Shown here: positions 60,010-64,000 of the stretch, one piece after another
Numbering within the stretch: the stretch's first letter is position 1
Layout: each line of letters opens with the position of its first letter
Origin: Pseudomonas sp. CFBP 13711
GTDB lineage: Bacteria; Pseudomonadota; Gammaproteobacteria; Pseudomonadales; Pseudomonadaceae
Length of the DNA stretch: 64,000 bases
NCBI RefSeq assembly: GCF_014842265.1
Contig: NZ_JACYVI010000011.1
Coordinates: forward strand, 62,001 to 126,000
Reading direction: 5' to 3'
Notes under the pieces: generated by a model
The model's database searches: none
The model's input: only the letters and a program-made list of their open reading frames with translations
What the model was told of the DNA's origin: nothing
Position numbers and translations under genes: made by a program

Positions 60010-61166
60010 ACGAACAGATCCTGACCCACGCCAAGATCGTCACCGCCGAGCAGGTCTTCACCGGCACCGTGGTGCTGCGCGACGGTGTGATCAGCGAAGT
60101 CGACGACAGCATCAGCCAGCTGTCCCAGGCGCAAAACCTCAACGGCGATTACCTGCTGCCGGGGCTGGTCGAGCTGCACACCGACAACCTGGAAAAACAC
60201 CTGAGCCCGCGCCCCGGTGTGGACTGGCCGTCGGCCTCGGCGGTGATGAGCCACGACGCGCAAATCATCGCGGCGGGCATCACCACGGTGTTCGACGCGC
60301 TGTCCATCGGCGACGTCAATCCCAAGGGCAAGCGCATGCAGCAACTGCCGGGCATGGTCGACGCGATCGCCAAGGCCAACGCCGCCGACATGACCCGCGC
60401 CGAGCACCGCCTGCACCTGCGCTGCGAGGTTTGCCACCCGGACACCCTCAGCGTGTTCCGCGACCTGGTCGAGCAGCCGCTGGTGCAGCTGGTGTCGGTG
60501 ATGGACCATTCGCCGGGCCAGCGCCAGTTCGCCCTCGAATCCAAGTACCGTGAGTACTACATGGGCAAATACCACCTGAGCATTGAGCAGATGGACGAAT
60601 TCATCGTTGAGCAGGTCGCCAACTCCAAGACCTACAGCGACCGTTATCGCCGGGCCATCGTCGACATCTGCCTGGCACGCGGGCTTTCGGTGGCCAGTCA
60701 TGACGACGCGACACTGGCCCACGTCGAGGAGTCGGCGGCCTACGGCATGACCATCGCCGAGTTCCCGACCACCCTCGAAGCCGCGCAGGGCTGCCGGCGT
60801 CTGGGCATGAGCGTGTTGATGGGCGCGCCGAACATCGTTCGCGGCGGCTCGCACTCGGGCAACATCGCGGCGGCGACACTGGCCGAAGAAGGGCTACTGG
60901 ATATTCTCTCCAGCGATTACTATCCGGCCAGCCTGTTGCAGGCGGCATTCACCCTGGGCGCCCAGTTGGATGCAGCGGATGACTCGACAGGCGCCGGACT
61001 GGCGCGTGCCGTGACCACGGTGAGCCTGGCACCGGCCCGTTCGGCGGGCTTGCACGATCGCGGCGAGATTCGCGTCGGCCTGCGCGCCGACCTGATCCAC
61101 GCCCGGGCTATCGGCACACTGCCAATCATTCAACAAGTCTGGCGACAAGCGAAGAGGGTGTTCTGA
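60003..61166 (+). CDS. phnM: ribose-1-phosphonate-5-triphosphate diphosphatase PhnM
   Basis: A 387-residue amidohydrolase-fold enzyme that removes diphosphate before the PhnJ step. Metal-site features are visible: LPGLVELHTDNLEKHLSPRP, SVMDHSPGQRQF, ASHDDATLAHVEES and SSDYYPASLLQAA. It overlaps phnL at its start and phnN by one base at its end. Confidence 0.94.
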   Translation: MLNEQILTHAKIVTAEQVFTGTVVLRDGVISEVDDSISQLSQAQNLNGDYLLPGLVELHTDNLEKHLSPRPGVDWPSASAVMSHDAQIIAAGITTVFDALSIGDVNPKGKRMQQLPGMVDAIAKANAADMTRAEHRLHLRCEVCHPDTLSVFRDLVEQPLVQLVSVMDHSPGQRQFALESKYREYYMGKYHLSIEQMDEFIVEQVANSKTYSDRYRRAIVDICLARGLSVASHDDATLAHVEESAAYGMTIAEFPTTLEAAQGCRRLGMSVLMGAPNIVRGGSHSGNIAAATLAEEGLLDILSSDYYPASLLQAAFTLGAQLDAADDSTGAGLARAVTTVSLAPARSAGLHDRGEIRVGLRADLIHARAIGTLPIIQQVWRQAKRVF

Positions 61167-61732
61167 TGGCAGGCAGGTTGATCTATCTCATCGGGCCGTC
61201 GGGTTCGGGCAAGGACAGCCTGCTGCACGCGGCACGCGAGGCACTGGCCGCCCGGGACTGCCGCATCGTGCGGCGGGTCATCACCCGTTCGGCGGAAGCC
61301 AAGGGCGAAGCGGCCCAGGCCGTTAGCGTCGAGCGCTTCGAGGCGCTGCAGGCCGAGGGGGCGTTTGCACTCGACTGGTTCGCCAACGGCCTACATTACG
61401 GCATCCCGAAAGAGATCGATCAATGGCTGGCCGACGGGCACGACGTGCTGGTCAACGGCTCGCGCGGCCATCTGCGCCAAGCGCGGTCGCGCTATCCGTC
61501 GCTGTGGGTGGTGCTGCTGACGGTGGATCAATCGGTGCTGCGGGATCGATTACTCAGCCGGGCACGGGAATCGGCCGAAGACATCGAAACCCGACTGGCG
61601 CGCAATGCCCAGTTTGCTGACGATTTGCAGGTGAATGACCCCTCGCTGATCGTGCTGGACAACTCCGGCGCGCTGGAACAAACCGTCGCCCGACTGTTGC
61701 AGCGACTGGAGCGAACCCCCGCATGCGCCTGA
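61166..61732 (+). CDS. phnN: ribose-1,5-bisphosphate phosphokinase PhnN
   Basis: A 188-residue P-loop kinase related to guanylate kinase that makes PRPP from ribose-1,5-bisphosphate. It has a P-loop LIGPSGSGKDSLL near the N terminus and the family stretch RRVITRSAEAKGEAAQAVS, then FALDWFANGLHYGIP. It overlaps phnM by one base and phnP by ten. Confidence 0.93.
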   Translation: MAGRLIYLIGPSGSGKDSLLHAAREALAARDCRIVRRVITRSAEAKGEAAQAVSVERFEALQAEGAFALDWFANGLHYGIPKEIDQWLADGHDVLVNGSRGHLRQARSRYPSLWVVLLTVDQSVLRDRLLSRARESAEDIETRLARNAQFADDLQVNDPSLIVLDNSGALEQTVARLLQRLERTPACA

Positions 61733-62472
61733 CCCTGCTGGGCACGGGGGATGCGCGGCAAGTGCCGGTTTACGGCTGCGAATGCGTGGCCTGTTGCGCC
61801 GCCCACGCCGACCAACGCTTGCGCCGCCGCCCGTGTTGCGCGCTGGTGGAACTGGGGGAGCAACGCTGGCTGATCGACAGCGGCTTGCCCGACCTGACTG
61901 AACGCTTCCCGCCGCGCAGCCTCAGCGGCATCTTGCAAACCCACTACCACGCCGACCATGCCCAGGGCCTGTTGCACCTGCGCTGGGGCCAGGGTCTGGT
62001 CATCCCGGTCCACGGCCCGGTGGACCCGGAAGGGCTGTCGGACCTGTACAAACACCCCGGCATTCTCGATTTCAGTCAGCCCTTCATGCCGTTCGAAAGC
62101 CGCGCCCTGGGCGAACTGCAAGTCACCGCGCTGCCGCTGCTGCACTCCAAACCGACGCTGGGTTACCTGCTGGAAGGCGGTGGCCGCCGCATCGCCTATC
62201 TCACCGACACCGTCGGTTTGCCCCACGACACTCAGACCTTCTTGCAACGCCAGGCGCTCGACGTGCTGGTCCTCGACTGCTCCATGCCGCCGCAACCGCA
62301 GACGCCGCGCAACCACAACGACCTGAACCTGGCGCTGCAGATCGTTGAAGCGCTCAAGCCCGATCAGGCCGTGTTGACCCATGTCGGGCATGCGCTGGGT
62401 GCGTGGTTGCTGGAGCATGCCGCAGAGCTGCCCGACCACATTCGGGTGGCGCGGGACGCAATGGAGGTCTGA
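61723..62472 (+). CDS. phnP: phosphoribosyl-1,2-cyclic phosphate phosphodiesterase PhnP
   Basis: A 249-residue metallo-beta-lactamase-fold hydrolase opening the cyclic phosphate made by PhnJ. It has the metal motif THYHADH (about 73-79), a Cys-rich N terminus (GCECVACCAAH) with the extra zinc site of the PhnP group, and later LLHSKPTLGYLLE, YLTDTVGLP and THVGHALG. It is the last phn gene here. phnO (aminoalkylphosphonate acetyltransferase) is absent between phnN and phnP. Confidence 0.93.
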   Translation: MRLTLLGTGDARQVPVYGCECVACCAAHADQRLRRRPCCALVELGEQRWLIDSGLPDLTERFPPRSLSGILQTHYHADHAQGLLHLRWGQGLVIPVHGPVDPEGLSDLYKHPGILDFSQPFMPFESRALGELQVTALPLLHSKPTLGYLLEGGGRRIAYLTDTVGLPHDTQTFLQRQALDVLVLDCSMPPQPQTPRNHNDLNLALQIVEALKPDQAVLTHVGHALGAWLLEHAAELPDHIRVARDAMEV

Positions 62473-62594
62473 ACGTTTGGCCAGTCGTCCTATAACCACC
62501 TGTCGCCCATGTCGGTTAGACCTCGGTCCGGCTTCAACTTTTCCCTGTCACGGCCGTTGCAAATGTAGCCCTACATTTCCTTCGGAGCTTGACC

Positions 62595-64000
62595 ATGTCG
62601 TTGATTCCCCGCCGTATTGCTGGACGAATGACCTTGGGGATCCTGACATTGCTGATTCTCACGGCCGTCGCGATTTTCGCGGTCATGACCCTGGGGGGCA
62701 AACCCCAACTGGTGGCAGCCGGCACCGAGTCGGCGGAGCAGTCAGCCAGCGCCATTACCCGTCAGCTGGCGTTGCCATTGAGCCGCATCGAGGGGACCGC
62801 TGCCGCCATGGCGCTGCTGGCCGAGACACTGCCCCACGAAGAAACCCTGTACATGAGCAATTTCCCCGGCTTGATCGACAGCCAGGGGGATTCCGCCATC
62901 GCCGGTGGCGGCGTGTGGCCGGAGCCCAATGCCTTTTCCCCAGGCACCGAACGTCGCAGTTTTTTCTGGGCTCGAGACGCCAGCAACCGACTGGGCTTCT
63001 CGGACGAATACAATCAGGCCAAAACGCCGCCTTATCAGGCTGAATCCTGGTACACCGGGGCCAAGTCCGCACCGGCGGGCCGTTGCGTCTGGTCCGATGC
63101 TTATCAGGACCCGGTCAGCGGCGTGGCAATGACCACCTGCAGCGTGCCTTATCGGGCGCAGGGCGCGTTCGCCGGTGTCGCGACCATCGATTTGAAACTT
63201 GATGGTCTGGCAGCTTTCCTCAAAGAGAAAGGCGGCGTTATGGACGGCTACGCATTTGCGGTCGATCCTTCAGGGAATTTGCTGTATTTCCCCGATGCGA
63301 AGGGCACCAAGGGCCTGCTGACCATTACCGGTTTGAGCCAGGAACAACCCTGGTTGAAGCCGGTGGCTGATCAGCTCGCGAGCAACACTTCGGCCCTCTC
63401 GACCCTGAGGATTGAGCACGACGGTCGGCTCAACGGCCCGGCCTACGTCACCCTCGCGACCATGGCCGGCACGGGCTGGCGCATTGGGCTGGTGACCCCG
63501 GAAGCCCGCGTCGTCGGCCTGGCCAACCGCCTCACCGGCCAGATTCTGTTGTTTCTGCTGCCGCTGCTTGGCGTGCTGCTGGGTCTGGCCTGGCTGGCCG
63601 GCAAGCGCCTGTTGGCTCAACTGGAGGAAACCACCGCGCAGATATCCAGTCTGGGGCAGGGCGGTCAGATCGATACTCAACTGGCCATCGTGCGGGCCGA
63701 CGAGATCGGCGCGCTGCGTGAGTCGGTCAACCGCTATGCCGGTTCCCTGCGCGACATGCTGCACCGCATCGCCGAGGAGTCGGTGTCTCTGGAACGCCAG
63801 GCCAACGAGCTGGCGCAGCTGTCCCAAGGCGTCGCCGAGCGGGCCGAATCCCAGCGTCAGGACAACACCTTACTGGCGACCGCAATCACCGAGATGTCGG
63901 CCAGTGCCAACGAAGTCGCCCAGAACACCACCGACTGCTCCGACACCGCACGCCGTTCCCTGGGCGATGCGCAGAAAAGCCAGGATCAGGTCAACAGCAA
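62595..64000 (+). CDS. methyl-accepting chemotaxis protein, 3' end outside window
   Basis: The frame opens ATG TCG TTG ATT CCC at 62595, with GGAG at 62584-62587, and stays open to the window edge (about 468 codons). Helix 1 is at about 10-35. A periplasmic Cache-type sensor follows (FWARDASNRLGFSDEYNQAK, WYTGAKSAPAGRCVWSDAYQDPVSG, GVATIDLKLDGLAAF). Helix 2 (about 310-335) and a HAMP domain (ISSLGQGGQIDTQLAIVRADEIGALRESVNRY) precede the start of the signalling domain (TAITEMSASANEVAQNTTDCSDTARRS). The signalling tip and stop lie beyond the window. The ligand is unknown. Proximity to the phn cluster hints at chemotaxis to phosphorus compounds, but only weakly. Confidence 0.9.
   Translation, partial: MSLIPRRIAGRMTLGILTLLILTAVAIFAVMTLGGKPQLVAAGTESAEQSASAITRQLALPLSRIEGTAAAMALLAETLPHEETLYMSNFPGLIDSQGDSAIAGGGVWPEPNAFSPGTERRSFFWARDASNRLGFSDEYNQAKTPPYQAESWYTGAKSAPAGRCVWSDAYQDPVSGVAMTTCSVPYRAQGAFAGVATIDLKLDGLAAFLKEKGGVMDGYAFAVDPSGNLLYFPDAKGTKGLLTITGLSQEQPWLKPVADQLASNTSALSTLRIEHDGRLNGPAYVTLATMAGTGWRIGLVTPEARVVGLANRLTGQILLFLLPLLGVLLGLAWLAGKRLLAQLEETTAQISSLGQGGQIDTQLAIVRADEIGALRESVNRYAGSLRDMLHRIAEESVSLERQANELAQLSQGVAERAESQRQDNTLLATAITEMSASANEVAQNTTDCSDTARRSLGDAQKSQDQVNS

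Overview
The window is chromosomal DNA of a Pseudomonas, most likely of the P. fluorescens group. Four things point there: GC-rich coding sequence with strong third-position G/C bias, inverted pairs of the Pseudomonas REP element (core CCGGCTTCAGCCGGGAAG), a small DUF6555-type protein, and metabolic operons (periplasmic gluconate dehydrogenase, urt-fmd, phn) typical of that group. I saw no rRNA or tRNA genes, no CRISPR array and no recognisable prophage. The species call is inference.

Layout. 1-6.4 kb: a membrane GGDEF-EAL protein cut by the left edge, several small genes of unknown function, a bacterial OBAP/DUF1264-like lipoprotein and an APC permease. 6.4-17.1 kb: a type VI secretion effector island made of vgrG, a large Rhs gene split by a one-base change in a G6 tract, its toxin tip and candidate immunity gene. 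It is followed by AT-richer, repeat-punctuated DNA with orphan toxin tips, paralogous immunity genes, a SUKH-3-like immunity gene and a scrap of Rhs core. 17.1-22.5 kb: a Tat-exported SMP-30 lactonase and the three-gene gluconate dehydrogenase operon, fitting periplasmic oxidation of glucose and gluconate. 23.0-26.8 kb: a stand-alone penicillin-binding protein 2 and poxB. 27.1-29.8 kb: a compositionally distinct, internally duplicated delta-60-repeat protein. 30.3-37.6 kb: an RpiR regulator, D-Ala-D-Ala dipeptidase and a dipeptide ABC transporter (ddpXABCDF-like). 37.6-44.4 kb, minus strand: a urea/amide ABC importer (urtABCDE-like) with formamidase fmdA and zinc-ribbon fmdB.

Divergent from urtA, at 44.6-48.7 kb, is a 1145-residue protein fusing an NCS1 permease, a Cys-rich segment, a histidine kinase and a receiver. 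It overlaps a LuxR-type response regulator. Half-sites TGACGTA/TACGTCA lie in the shared promoter region. 49.0-50.9 kb is a dCache chemoreceptor. 51.8-62.5 kb is a compact C-P lyase cluster, phnCDEFGHIJKLMNP (no phnO), with a TTGTCTAGACAA palindrome inside the start of phnF and matching half-sites before phnC. A second chemoreceptor is cut by the right edge.

The two least ordinary regions are the transporter-kinase fusion facing the amide-uptake operon, and the orphan toxin/immunity array in which a GGGGAC(A/G)G(A/T)CCCC repeat bounds each cassette. REP-linked composite repeats at 18.4 and 50.9-51.2 kb lie in opposite orientation.
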